From: Paenirhodobacter ferrireducens
GTDB lineage: Bacteria; Pseudomonadota; Alphaproteobacteria; Rhodobacterales; Rhodobacteraceae
Assembly: GCF_004022265.1 (NCBI RefSeq)
Contig: NZ_SAVB01000008.1
Location: forward strand, 99,768 to 163,767
Direction of reading: 5' to 3'
DNA length: 64,000 nt
Shown here: positions 20,887 through 30,286 of the stretch, one piece after another
Layout: every line of letters starts with the position of its first letter
Numbering within the stretch: the stretch's first letter is position 1
Notes under the pieces: generated by a model
What the model saw: the letters and a program-made list of their open reading frames with translations, nothing else
Databases searched by the model: none
Told to the model about the DNA's origin: nothing
Translations under genes and position numbers: made by a program

Positions 20887-21648
20887 ATGCCGCCCGAGAT
20901 CCTGTTGCCCGTCACCGATCCGAAACTCGTGACCGAGCTCGATGCCCTTGCCCGGCGCCATCGCGGCGCCTCGGGGCCGGTGATGCAGGTGCTGGGCTTT
21001 CTCGGCGGCTCGGCCGAAGGGCTGGTGAACCGGCTGCCGGCGGGCGTGCGCACGGGGCTCGAGGGCGCGACCGAGCGCGCGCTCGACACCGCGATGGCGG
21101 CGGCGAGCCGCTCGCGCGGCGTGGTGGCGGACCGGCCCGACTGGGTGAACACCGCGCTTGCCACTGCCATGGGCGCAGCGGGCGGTTTCGGCGGGCTGCC
21201 CGGGGCGCTGGCGGAGCTGCCCTTCACCGTGACCATGCTGCTGCGCGCGATCCAGGGCATCGCGGCCGAGCACGGCTTCGACCCGGCCTCGGACGAGGTG
21301 CGGCTGGAATGTCTGCGCGTCTTCGCCTCGGCCGGGCCACTCGCGCGTGACGACGGCACCGACATGGGCTTCTTCACCGCCAAGGTGACGATCACCGGCT
21401 CCGGGCTGTCGGGGCTGATCGCCCGGGTCGCGCCGCGGCTGTCGGTGGTGCTGGGCGAGAAGCTTGCCGCGCAGACGGCGCCGGTGCTGGGCGCGGTGGC
21501 GGGCGCCGCCGTCAACTATGCGTTCACCAGCTATTATCAGGAAATCGCCCGCGTGCATTTCGGGCTCAAGCGCCTTGCCCGCGACAGCGGCGAGGATGAG
21601 GGGCTTCTGCGCGAGGAGCTGGTGGCGCGGATCACCGCCCGCCGCTGA
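20887..21648 (+). CDS. EcsC family protein
   Basis: The 253-residue protein has the EcsC pattern: a hydrophobic, Gly/Ala-rich core (ATAMGAAGGFGGLPGALAELPFTVTMLLRAIQGIAAEHGFD near 94-134), LECLRVFASAG, and a C-terminal hydrophobic segment (QTAPVLGAVAGAAVNYAFTSYYQEIARVHF) ending before a charged tail. The family is named after a Bacillus ABC cluster protein, but its biochemical role is unknown. GGAGG lies before the ATG. It may be co-transcribed with the acetyltransferase 48 bases upstream. A palindromic repeat follows the stop. Confidence 0.82.
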   Translation: MPPEILLPVTDPKLVTELDALARRHRGASGPVMQVLGFLGGSAEGLVNRLPAGVRTGLEGATERALDTAMAAASRSRGVVADRPDWVNTALATAMGAAGGFGGLPGALAELPFTVTMLLRAIQGIAAEHGFDPASDEVRLECLRVFASAGPLARDDGTDMGFFTAKVTITGSGLSGLIARVAPRLSVVLGEKLAAQTAPVLGAVAGAAVNYAFTSYYQEIARVHFGLKRLARDSGEDEGLLREELVARITARR

Positions 21649-21665
21649 AAAAGACGCCTCCGGCG

Positions 21666-21738
21666 GGAGTATTTCCGCCAGGAAAAGCCCGGGGGCCCTG
21701 AAGACCGCGAGGGGGCTTTTTCCTGGCCCAAATACTCC
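21666..21738. repeat. Palindromic intergenic repeat (25-bp arms) between convergent genes
   Basis: The left arm (21666-21690) starts GGAGTATTTCCGCCAGGAAA and the right arm (21712-21738), read on the other strand, starts GGAGTATTTGGGCCAGGAAA. The arms pair almost perfectly around a loop of about 20 bases. It lies between convergent EcsC and ptsP and could end transcription from both sides. It belongs to the same family as the copies at 5071-5123 and 62146-62354. Confidence 0.85.
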
Positions 21739-21769
21739 TCTTTCCCCACCGCCCGCGCGGCATGGGGCC

Positions 21770-24016
21770 TCAGAGTGTGGCGAGATAGGCCATCACCGCG
21801 GGGCGCACGCTTTGCGCGCCGGCCTTGCGCGCCTCGAGGATCACGCGGCGCAGCGCGTCGAGATCGGCACGGCGGATCAGGTGCTTGACCGGGCCGATCG
21901 AGGCCGGGCGCATGCTGAGCGTGCGGATGCCGAGCGCGGCGAAGGTCAGCGCCTCGACCGGGCGGCCGGCATCCTCGCCGCAGAAGCTCAGCGCCGTGTG
22001 CGACACGTCGCAGCGCGCGATGATCCGTTCGATGAAGGTCAGGAAGGCGCTGTCGAGCGTGTCGTAACGGCGCCGCACGCGTTCGTTCTCGCGGTCGGCG
22101 GCGAAGAAGAACTGCTTCAGATCGTTGCCGCCGATCGAGATGAAATCGCAGGCCTCGAAGAAGCTGTCGGGGGCGAAGGCGAGCGAGGGCGTTTCCAGCA
22201 TCGCACCGATCTTCAGTACGGCCGGCACCGGGCGGCCGCGTGCGGCCTCGCGGTCGCGTTCGTGCAGAAGCGCGGCCTTCGCCTCGTGGAACTCGTCGGG
22301 GGTGGCGATGAAGGGGAACATCACCGAGAGCGGTCGGCCCTCGGCCGCGCGCAACAGCGCCTGCAACTGCATCCGCAGCACACCCGGCTTGTCGAGCCCG
22401 ACGCGGATCGCGCGCCAGCCCATGGCCGGGTTCGGCTCGTCTTGCGGCTTCATGTAGGGCAGGACCTTGTCCGAGCCGATGTCGAGCGTGCGGAACTGCA
22501 CGTGCTTGCCATCGGCCGCGTCCATCACCCGCTTGTACAGCGCAGCAAGCTCCCCGCGCCGCGGCACGCGCGAGCGGATCAGGAATTGCAGCTCGGTGCG
22601 GAACAGGCCGACGCCATCGGCGCCCGAGTTCATCAGCGAGGGCAGGTCGGCCATCAGCCCGGCGTTCATCATCAGTGCCACGGTCTTGCCAGACAGGTCG
22701 GTGGCCGGCAGGTCGCGCAGGTCGGCGTAGCGTTTCTGCGCCTCGGCAGCCATCGCGATCTTGTCGCGGAAGGCGACGGCGACGGTTTCTTCGGGGCGCA
22801 GATGGACGATGCCCTGATCGCCGTCGACGAGGATCGGATCGCCGTTCAACGCTTCCGTGGTGATCCGCTTGGCATGGATCACCAGCGGGATCGCCAGCGC
22901 GCGGGCGACGATTGCGGCGTGGGAGCCGACCGAGCCCTCTTCCAGCACCACGCCCTTCAGCTGCCGGCCATAGTCCAGAAGCTCGGCCGGGCCGATGTTG
23001 CGCGCGATCAGCACCGGATTCTCGGGGAGTTCCGCCCCGGTGTCGCGGCCCTGGCCGGTCAGCAGGCGCAGCAGCCGGTTCGACAGGTCGTCGAGGTCGT
23101 GGAGACGTTCGCGCAGGTAGGGGTCGGGGGATTGCTCGAGCCGGGCGCGGGCGCTCGACTGTTCCTTCTCGACCGCCGCTTCGGCCGAGAGGCCAAGCGC
23201 GATGTCCTCGCCCATCCGCCGCACCCACCCCCGCGAATGCGCCAGCATCTTGTAGGCCTCGAGCACCTGGCGCTGGTCCTTGTCCATCGCCACCGAGGCG
23301 GTCAGCATCTCGTCGATCTGCGCCTGCAGCGAGATCACCGCCTCCTCGAGGCGATGCTGCTCGGCCTCGGGGTCGTCGCCCACGGGGTTCGTGACCACGA
23401 CGCGCGGCTCGTGCAGCCAGACCCGGCCCTCGGCGGCGCCTTCCTGGCCGGTGGTGCCGCGGAACATGACAGGGAAGCGATGCGTGGCGCCGATGCCGTT
23501 ATGCTCGCCGGTGAAGGCGCCGAGCTCGGTCATTTCCGCGAGCACCATTGCCACCACCTCGAGCCCGTAAAGCTCGTCTTCGGAGAATTCGCGGGCCTCG
23601 CGCGACTGCACGACCAGCACGCCGAGCCGCTCGCCCACGCGCTGGATCGGCACGCCGAGGAAGCTCGAATAGATCTCTTCGCCGGTCTCGGGCATGTAGC
23701 GGAAGCCGGGCTCGGAGGGCGCGTCGCCGGTGTTCACCGGCACCCCGGTGCGCGCGACGCGGCCGACGAGACCTTCGCCAAGCCGCATCCGGGTGTGGTG
23801 CACCGAATCGGGGTTGAGCCCCTCGGTCGCGCACAGTTCGAGCGTCTCGGGGTCGCGGAACAGGTAGATCGAGCACACATGCGTGCCCATCGAATCCGCG
23901 ATCAGGCTGGTGATCCGGTCGAGCCTGTCCTGCCCCCCGCCTGGGGTGGCAAGCGTGTCCCGCAGACGCCGCAGCAGGCTACGGCTGCGGCTGTCGCTCT
24001 CGCTGCGATCCGGCAT
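21770..24016 (-). CDS. ptsP: PEP-protein phosphotransferase PtsP (EI-Ntr)
   Basis: The 748-residue protein has an N-terminal GAF domain (about 30-165), a linker, the phospho-His domain with GSVGSHAAIVARAL (His about 366), and a C-terminal PEP-binding TIM barrel with GVGLFRTELQF, DIGSDKVLPY and DFISIGGNDLKQF. It starts the nitrogen-type phosphotransferase relay (PtsP to NPr to EIIA-Ntr), which senses nitrogen status through glutamine and 2-oxoglutarate in other bacteria. The GAF domain resembles that of NifA. The ATG at 24016 has GAGG nearby; an alternative ATG at 24043 adds nine residues. It follows lysC by 49 bases and is probably co-transcribed with it. Confidence 0.94.
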   Translation of the reverse strand: MPDRSESDSRSRSLLRRLRDTLATPGGGQDRLDRITSLIADSMGTHVCSIYLFRDPETLELCATEGLNPDSVHHTRMRLGEGLVGRVARTGVPVNTGDAPSEPGFRYMPETGEEIYSSFLGVPIQRVGERLGVLVVQSREAREFSEDELYGLEVVAMVLAEMTELGAFTGEHNGIGATHRFPVMFRGTTGQEGAAEGRVWLHEPRVVVTNPVGDDPEAEQHRLEEAVISLQAQIDEMLTASVAMDKDQRQVLEAYKMLAHSRGWVRRMGEDIALGLSAEAAVEKEQSSARARLEQSPDPYLRERLHDLDDLSNRLLRLLTGQGRDTGAELPENPVLIARNIGPAELLDYGRQLKGVVLEEGSVGSHAAIVARALAIPLVIHAKRITTEALNGDPILVDGDQGIVHLRPEETVAVAFRDKIAMAAEAQKRYADLRDLPATDLSGKTVALMMNAGLMADLPSLMNSGADGVGLFRTELQFLIRSRVPRRGELAALYKRVMDAADGKHVQFRTLDIGSDKVLPYMKPQDEPNPAMGWRAIRVGLDKPGVLRMQLQALLRAAEGRPLSVMFPFIATPDEFHEAKAALLHERDREAARGRPVPAVLKIGAMLETPSLAFAPDSFFEACDFISIGGNDLKQFFFAADRENERVRRRYDTLDSAFLTFIERIIARCDVSHTALSFCGEDAGRPVEALTFAALGIRTLSMRPASIGPVKHLIRRADLDALRRVILEARKAGAQSVRPAVMAYLATL

Positions 24017-24065
24017 CGACCTCGCGCGCCCCGCTTCTTGCATTCAGGGGCCTGACCCGGTCAGA

Positions 24066-25328
<1,263 letters not shown>

Positions 25329-25508
25329 GATACCCCCCCTGAAACGCCGCGGCCCTCTGCCCCGGACTTTGCGCTTCTGCTAGCGGAAGGGGGCGGCGCT
25401 TGCAAGAGCGCGCCTGTGCCGCAAGGCGTGATCTGGCCGTCGTGCGATTGTCACGCCGCTGTCACCCGGCGGGCGTAGCCGGAACCGCGGGAAGCGAGGA
25501 GGATCGCG

Positions 25509-27053
25509 ATGAGTCTTGCAGAGGTTGAAGGGCGCGAACGGCGCGCACAGGCGCGGGGGCTCTACCGGGCGCTCGAAGGACTGCGTGCCGACATGGCGCG
25601 ACGGGCCGAGACCACGCTCGAGGCCTGGGACGGCAAGATCCTGCGGCCCGAATTCATGCCCTCGGCGCGCAACCTGGCCGATTATCTCGCGTTGCGGCGC
25701 GGCGACCTGGTGCCGTTCCAGGCGCCGCTGTCCTCGCTCGGGCTGTCCTCGCTCGGCCGCTCCGAGGCGCATGTGCGCCCCTCGCTCGATGCGGTGCTGG
25801 CGTCGCTCGCGCTCATCGGCGGCGAGGGGGTGGCCGAGTATCCGCCGGTCGAGATCTTCGCTGCCGGCCCGGCGCGGCTCGCGGCGCGCCGCGATGCACT
25901 CTTCGGCGCGCGCCGCGGCAATCCGAACACCCGGATCATGGTCACCCTGCCCTCGGACGCGGCCGAAGACGCCGCGCTCGTCGCCACGCTGATCGCGTCC
26001 GGCGCCGATTGCATGCGGATCAACTGCGCCCATGACGGGCCCGACGCCTGGTCAGCGATGATCGGCCACGTGCGCCGCGCCGCCGCCGCGGCCGGGCGGA
26101 GGGTGCCGGTGCAGATGGACCTGCCCGGGCCGAAGCTGCGGGTCGAGACGGTGGCGCCCGGCAGGGGCGAGAAGGGCGCGAAGAAGGAAAAGCTCGAGCC
26201 GGGCGAGACCGGGCGGCTGTTCGAGGGCGACCGCTTCGAGGTGGTCGAGACGCTTTCGACCAAGCCCGGCCTGCCGCAGATCACCCTCAGCCATCCGGCG
26301 CTGATGGCGGCGATGGAGGTGGGGGGCGCGCTCTGGATCAACGATGGCAAGATCCGCGCGAAGATCCTCGAGGTCAGCCCGGGCCGGGTGCTGGCCGAGA
26401 TCACCGGCACGCCGGGCAAGGGGGCGAAGATCAAGGCCGAGAAGGGGGTGAACCTGCCCGGCGTCGACCTGCGGGTGCCGGCGCTGACCGAGGAGGACCT
26501 CGGCCATCTCGACTTCGTTCTGGGCCACGCCGACATCATCGGCTTTTCCTTCGTGCAGACCGGCGCGGACCTGCGCGCGCTTTTCGCCGCGCTCGCGGAG
26601 CGGGCGGAACCCGTGGGCGAACACGCGGGCCCCTCGCTGATGCTGAAGATCGAGACCCCGCTTGCGCTGCGCAACCTGCCGGCGCTGATTGTCGAGGCGG
26701 GTGGGCGGATGCCGGTCGGCGTGATGATCGCCCGCGGCGACCTCGCCGTCGAGATCGGCTTCGAGCGGCTCTCCGAGATCCAGGAGGAAATCCTGTGGCT
26801 GTGCGAGGCGGCGGAGGTGCCGGTGGTCTGGGCGACGCAGGTACTCGAAAGCATGGTCAAGGATGGTCAGGCGAGCCGCGCCGAGATGACCGATGCGGCG
26901 ATGAGCCAGCGTGCCGAATGCGTGATGCTGAACAAGGGGCCGCATCTTGACGACGCGGTCCTTTTCCTGCGCGACGTGCTGGTGCGGATGGATCGCCATA
27001 CCAACAAGAAATCGCCCCGGCTCGGCGCGCTCGGCCTCTGGCACGACCTCTGA
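25509..27053 (+). CDS. Divergent pyruvate kinase-like protein with N-terminal extension
   Basis: The 514-residue protein has a 140-residue N-terminal extension (with NLADYLALRRGDL and LGLSSLGRSEAHV) before a pyruvate kinase barrel. The barrel has TRIMVTL (141), MRINCAHDG (170), MDLPGPKLR (203-211), the catalytic Lys/Glu in LKIETPLALRNL (380, 382), MIARGDLAVEIG (406) and WATQVLESM (441). The C-terminal allosteric domain is missing; the chain ends about 50 residues after RAEMTDAAM. The usual Thr and Glu of DTKGPEIR are Leu and Lys here, the pattern of K+-independent enzymes, and the Ser of NFSHG is Ala. PEP to pyruvate activity is likely but not proven. Confidence 0.8.
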   Translation: MSLAEVEGRERRAQARGLYRALEGLRADMARRAETTLEAWDGKILRPEFMPSARNLADYLALRRGDLVPFQAPLSSLGLSSLGRSEAHVRPSLDAVLASLALIGGEGVAEYPPVEIFAAGPARLAARRDALFGARRGNPNTRIMVTLPSDAAEDAALVATLIASGADCMRINCAHDGPDAWSAMIGHVRRAAAAAGRRVPVQMDLPGPKLRVETVAPGRGEKGAKKEKLEPGETGRLFEGDRFEVVETLSTKPGLPQITLSHPALMAAMEVGGALWINDGKIRAKILEVSPGRVLAEITGTPGKGAKIKAEKGVNLPGVDLRVPALTEEDLGHLDFVLGHADIIGFSFVQTGADLRALFAALAERAEPVGEHAGPSLMLKIETPLALRNLPALIVEAGGRMPVGVMIARGDLAVEIGFERLSEIQEEILWLCEAAEVPVVWATQVLESMVKDGQASRAEMTDAAMSQRAECVMLNKGPHLDDAVLFLRDVLVRMDRHTNKKSPRLGALGLWHDL

Positions 27054-27075
27054 ACCTGTGCGGTCGGAGGGGCCG

Positions 27076-27103
27076 GGCAAGGGGGGCAACGCCCCCGCTT
27101 GCC
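27076..27103 (+). terminator. Hairpin between convergent genes
   Basis: GGCAAGGGGGGC and GCCCCCGCTTGCC pair over 12 bp with one bulged G and a three-base loop. It lies between the stops of the pyruvate kinase-like gene and the convergent SDR gene. There is no T-run, so the terminator role is tentative. Confidence 0.5.
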
Positions 27104-27748
27104 TCAGAACGGGATCGGCGCGCCGTCCCAGGCCTCGAAACAGCCGGTGGTGTCGGGTCCGAGCGCGGCAAAGCGTGCGGCAAGGCCTGCGGCCGAGGTT
27201 TCGGCCTCGATCTGCGCCCCGGGGCCGCCCATGGCGGTCTTCACCCAACCCGGGTGATAGATGCCGACCGAGATCTCCTCGGGTTTCAGATCGACCGCAA
27301 GATTGCGCCCGAGGTTCAGCACCGCCGCCTTCGAGGCGCGGTAAATGTAGCTGCCGCCGGGGGCGTTTGCATCCGAGGCCATCGCCGAGGACAGGATCGC
27401 GATCTTGCCCTTCGCCGCACGCAGGTTCGGCAAAAGCGCCTGGATCGTCAGGAAAACGCCGGTGACATTGGTGGCGAAGCCCTGCGCCCAGAGGGGGGCG
27501 GCATAGCCGGTCTCGAGCTCCTGGCCCTTGTCGGGGTAGATCCCGGCGTTGCAGACGAGCAGGTCAAGCGGCAGCCCGTTCAGCCGCTGTGCCAGCGCCA
27601 CCGCGCTTTTGGGCGCGGTGACGTCGAGCGGCAGCAGGTCGCCCTCGGGCTGGCGGGCGGTGCCGAAGGCGGCGCGGCCCGCCTCGCGATAGTGCGCGAG
27701 AAGCGCGGCGCCAAGGCCGCGGTTCGCGCCGGTGATGAGAATGGTCAT
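27104..27748 (-). CDS. SDR family NAD(P)-dependent oxidoreductase
   Basis: The 214-residue Rossmann enzyme has the cofactor motif TGANRGLG (6-13), the NAG motif LLVCNAGIY (about 63-71), the Ser in AILSSAMAS and the catalytic pair YRASK (about 131-135), followed by HPGWVKTAMGG. It resembles the CsgA/C-factor-like group. The substrate is unknown. It is followed on the same strand by nothing and is preceded by the DUF1178 gene 61 bases away. Confidence 0.88.
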   Translation of the reverse strand: MTILITGANRGLGAALLAHYREAGRAAFGTARQPEGDLLPLDVTAPKSAVALAQRLNGLPLDLLVCNAGIYPDKGQELETGYAAPLWAQGFATNVTGVFLTIQALLPNLRAAKGKIAILSSAMASDANAPGGSYIYRASKAAVLNLGRNLAVDLKPEEISVGIYHPGWVKTAMGGPGAQIEAETSAAGLAARFAALGPDTTGCFEAWDGAPIPF

Positions 27749-27809
27749 GTGCTTCTCTCCCTTGTCCTTTTTCCCCAGAATGCGCCTTGCGGCGGCGGCT
27801 GCAAGGGGG

Positions 27810-28256
27810 TCAGTTCGTCTTGCGCGGCGGCAGGAAGGGCAGGGGCGTCACCGCGATCCCTTCCTCGAGCAGGGCGCGGGCCTCGTCCGGCCGGGCCTCG
27901 CCGCGGATCGCCCGCTCCGGTTTCTCGCCGGCATGCATCGCGCGGGCTTCGTCGGCGAAATCGCGCCCGACGTCATCGGAATTTTCCTCGATCACCCGGC
28001 GCATCTCGGCCAGTGCCGCCTCGAGCGCGCCCTGCGGTGTGCTGAGCGGATGCGCGGCGGTCGCGGGGGCGGTCTCCGCGGTGGTGTCGCGGGCGGGGCG
28101 CAGGGCGGGGGTCATCAGCGCCTTCTCGACCACGGCCGAGCCGCAGACCGAGCAGGCCACCATCCCGGCCGCGCGCAGCTTCTCGAACGCCTCGGCGGAG
28201 GCGAACCAGCTGTCGAAGCTGTGGTCCTGATCGCATTTGAGCGTATAGCGGATCAT
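27810..28256 (-). CDS. DUF1178 family protein
   Basis: The 148-residue protein begins MIRYTLKCDQDHSFDSWFAS and has a second Cys pair in VACSVCGSAVVEKALMTP (about 33-50). This is the DUF1178 pattern, a small zinc-ribbon-like N-terminus (Cys 8, Cys 35, Cys 38) followed by a variable Ala/Pro-rich middle and a helical C-terminus ending PLPFLPPRKTN. The function is unknown. I chose the ATG at 28256 because the conserved domain begins there. It probably shares a transcript with the NUDIX gene upstream. Confidence 0.85.
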   Translation of the reverse strand: MIRYTLKCDQDHSFDSWFASAEAFEKLRAAGMVACSVCGSAVVEKALMTPALRPARDTTAETAPATAAHPLSTPQGALEAALAEMRRVIEENSDDVGRDFADEARAMHAGEKPERAIRGEARPDEARALLEEGIAVTPLPFLPPRKTN

Positions 28257-28324
28257 CGGCGGCCTGCGGGAAAGGGATTTCCCTGAGATAAGCGAAGCGG
28301 GGCCGAATGCAAGCCCGGGCCGGC

Positions 28325-28777
28325 TCAGCCGCGCGGCAACGCGCGCAGCAGCGTCGCAAGCTCGGGCTCGGCCACTGATTTCGCGGCCTTCTTCGCGGTC
28401 ATCCATTTGCGCCGGCGCTGGCCCTTCTCGGGGAATTTCGCCGCCAGCCGCTCGACCCGCACCGGGTGCACCTCGACGCGCGAGGGCATCGGTTTGCCGG
28501 AAACGAGCTCCTTCAGCGCGCCATAGCTGCCGAGCGCCGCGCCGGCGAGATGGCCGACGACGCCCGCCTCTTCCCAGGCCTCGGTCAGCGCCGTCTCGCC
28601 CCCCGATTTGCCCGCCATCGGCCAGCCCTTGGGCAGGATCCAGCGCCCCGTGTCGCGAGAGGTGATGAGCAGCACTTCAATGCGCCCGGCCTTGCGGCGG
28701 GTGCAGAGGGCTGCGAACTGGACCGGAACCGCTCCCTGCGCGTCGCGCAGGAGGGCCAGCTTTCTTTCGAATTTCAT
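28325..28777 (-). CDS. NUDIX hydrolase
   Basis: The 150-residue protein has a NUDIX box in ILPKGWPMAGKSGGETALTE followed by AWEEAGVVG (about 47-75). The standard box positions Glu and Arg (GX5E, RE) read Lys and Thr, while the metal-binding WEEAG is kept. This is usual in the alphaproteobacterial group related to diphosphoinositol polyphosphate hydrolases. It would hydrolyse a nucleoside diphosphate-linked compound; the substrate is unknown. The ATG at 28777 precedes the conserved KFERKLALLRD region. Confidence 0.85.
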   Translation of the reverse strand: MKFERKLALLRDAQGAVPVQFAALCTRRKAGRIEVLLITSRDTGRWILPKGWPMAGKSGGETALTEAWEEAGVVGHLAGAALGSYGALKELVSGKPMPSRVEVHPVRVERLAAKFPEKGQRRRKWMTAKKAAKSVAEPELATLLRALPRG

Positions 28778-28915
28778 GGCCTCGCCCGTGGTTGCGGCTG
28801 CTGTGCCGCTTGATCTTCTTGTGAACAAAAAAATAGGACGAAATGCCGCAGATTTCCATAACAGCCATGTAACGGTTCGGCGAAGAATTGCTGAAATTGT
28901 AGGGAAGTGCCCGTT

Positions 28916-30157
28916 TCAGCGGCGTTTCGGGGCGTCGATCCGCGCAAGAAGCGCCTGTGCCAGACGGGCGGGGGCGCCCTCGGCGGCGAGCGCGGCAAGG
29001 GCGCGGCGTGCCGCGCGGGCAAGATCGGCCTGCGCTGAGGGGGCAAGCGTGAATCCGGCAGCGAGGCTGTCGGCGTCTTCCACCCGGATCGCGCCCCGGG
29101 CGGCATCGAGGGCGGCGAAGGCGTCGGCATGGTTGAAGACCGAGGGGCCGTGCAGCAGCGCGCAGTCCTGGGCTGCGGGCTCGAACGGGGTGTGGCCGCC
29201 CTTTTCGACAAGGGTGCCGCCGATGAAGCAGATCCCCGCCGCGGCATACCAGTTCGCCATCTCGCCCATGGTGTCGGCGAGCAGCACCGGCGCCGCGGCG
29301 GGCTCGCCCGTCGAGCGGGTGGCGAAGGCAAGGCCGCGGGCGGCGATCAGCCGCGCGATCTCGGGCCCGCGCCGCGGGTGGCGCGGCGCGAGGATCAGCC
29401 GGAGTGACGGATTTGTCGTCCGCGCGCGGGCGAAGGCGTCGAGGACGATCTCCTCCTCGCCCGCGTGCGTCGAGGCGGCGAGCAGGGTCGTTGTGCGCGG
29501 CCAGCCGAGGCTGAAATCGGGTTCGGGCAGGCGCACGGCAGTCTTCAGGTTGACGACCGGCAGCGTCGCACGGGCGGGCAGGCCGAGGGCGCGGAACTCG
29601 GCCTCGGAGGCCGGGTCCTGCGCCGAAAGCGCGGTGATCGCGCGCATCAGCCGGGGGCCGAGCCCGGTCTTGCGCCAGCGCCGCGCCGAGCGTGCCGACA
29701 TCCGTGCGCCGATCGCCAACACCGGCAGGCCGCACGCGGCACAGCCGAGCAGCCGGTTCGGCCAGAGTTCGTTCTCGACCACGATCAGCGCCGCGGGGCG
29801 GTGCCGTGCGAGAAACCGGGCCAGCGCCCAGCGGGTGTCGAGCGGCGCGGCCCGCACCGCGATCCGCTCGTCCCCCCAGCCAAGCGCCATCGCCCGGGCG
29901 GTGACGGTGTTCGTGGTGACCAGAAGCCGCAGCCCCGGCCGCGCGGCAAAGAGCGCGGCGATCAGCGGTTGCGCCGAGATCAGTTCGCCATTCGAGGCGG
30001 CATGGAGCCAGATCGCCCCCGGTGCCGAGGGCGCGCCGCCGCCAAGCCGTTCGGCGAGTGCCGCAGCGGGCTCGGCACCGCGCAGCACCCGCAGCCCGAG
30101 CCGGATCAGCAGCACGGGCAGGGCAAGCGACAGGAGCAGGCGATAGAGGAAGAGCAC
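28916..30157 (-). CDS. waaA: 3-deoxy-D-manno-octulosonic acid (Kdo) transferase
   Basis: The 413-residue enzyme transfers Kdo from CMP-Kdo to lipid A precursor at the inner membrane. An N-terminal membrane anchor (MLFLYRLLLSLALPVLLIRL) is followed by the WaaA blocks IWLHAASNGELISAQPLI (about 49-66, with the catalytic Glu), TTNTVTARAMA, ENELWPN (about 127), AASTHAGEEEIVLDAF (about 227) and GICFIGGTLVEKGGHTPFEPAAQDCALLHGP (about 308-338). It stands alone. The 138 bases between it and the NUDIX gene are locally A/T-rich and probably hold the NUDIX promoter; no gene is seen there. Confidence 0.95.
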   Translation of the reverse strand: MLFLYRLLLSLALPVLLIRLGLRVLRGAEPAAALAERLGGGAPSAPGAIWLHAASNGELISAQPLIAALFAARPGLRLLVTTNTVTARAMALGWGDERIAVRAAPLDTRWALARFLARHRPAALIVVENELWPNRLLGCAACGLPVLAIGARMSARSARRWRKTGLGPRLMRAITALSAQDPASEAEFRALGLPARATLPVVNLKTAVRLPEPDFSLGWPRTTTLLAASTHAGEEEIVLDAFARARTTNPSLRLILAPRHPRRGPEIARLIAARGLAFATRSTGEPAAAPVLLADTMGEMANWYAAAGICFIGGTLVEKGGHTPFEPAAQDCALLHGPSVFNHADAFAALDAARGAIRVEDADSLAAGFTLAPSAQADLARAARRALAALAAEGAPARLAQALLARIDAPKRR

Positions 30158-30234
30158 AGGGCAGATCCGGGGTGAGGTCGCGGCATCAAAGCGGGGCGGG
30201 GCGGCGGATGCAAGGGGGCGCGGCCGAAACGCAA

Positions 30235-30259
30235 CTGCCCCCGGACGGGCCGGGGGCAG
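30235..30259 (-). terminator. Terminator of the RND efflux operon
   Basis: A perfect 10-bp stem (CTGCCCCCGG and CCGGGGGCAG) with a five-base loop lies just past the RND pump stop. On the minus strand it is followed by TTGCGTTT. It may also serve the Kdo transferase region by blocking read-through. Confidence 0.7.
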
Positions 30260-30286
30260 CGGGTCTTGTGCGACAGGGCAGGGGGC

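Noticed and set aside
21649..21769. A transposon remnant between EcsC and ptsP
   Set aside because: There is no transposase sequence; the arms form a compact hairpin, so it is listed as a palindromic repeat instead.
21464..24055. An 863-codon plus-strand frame opposite ptsP
   Set aside because: It is a shadow of ptsP codon usage with no recognisable domain, and it starts inside the EcsC gene.
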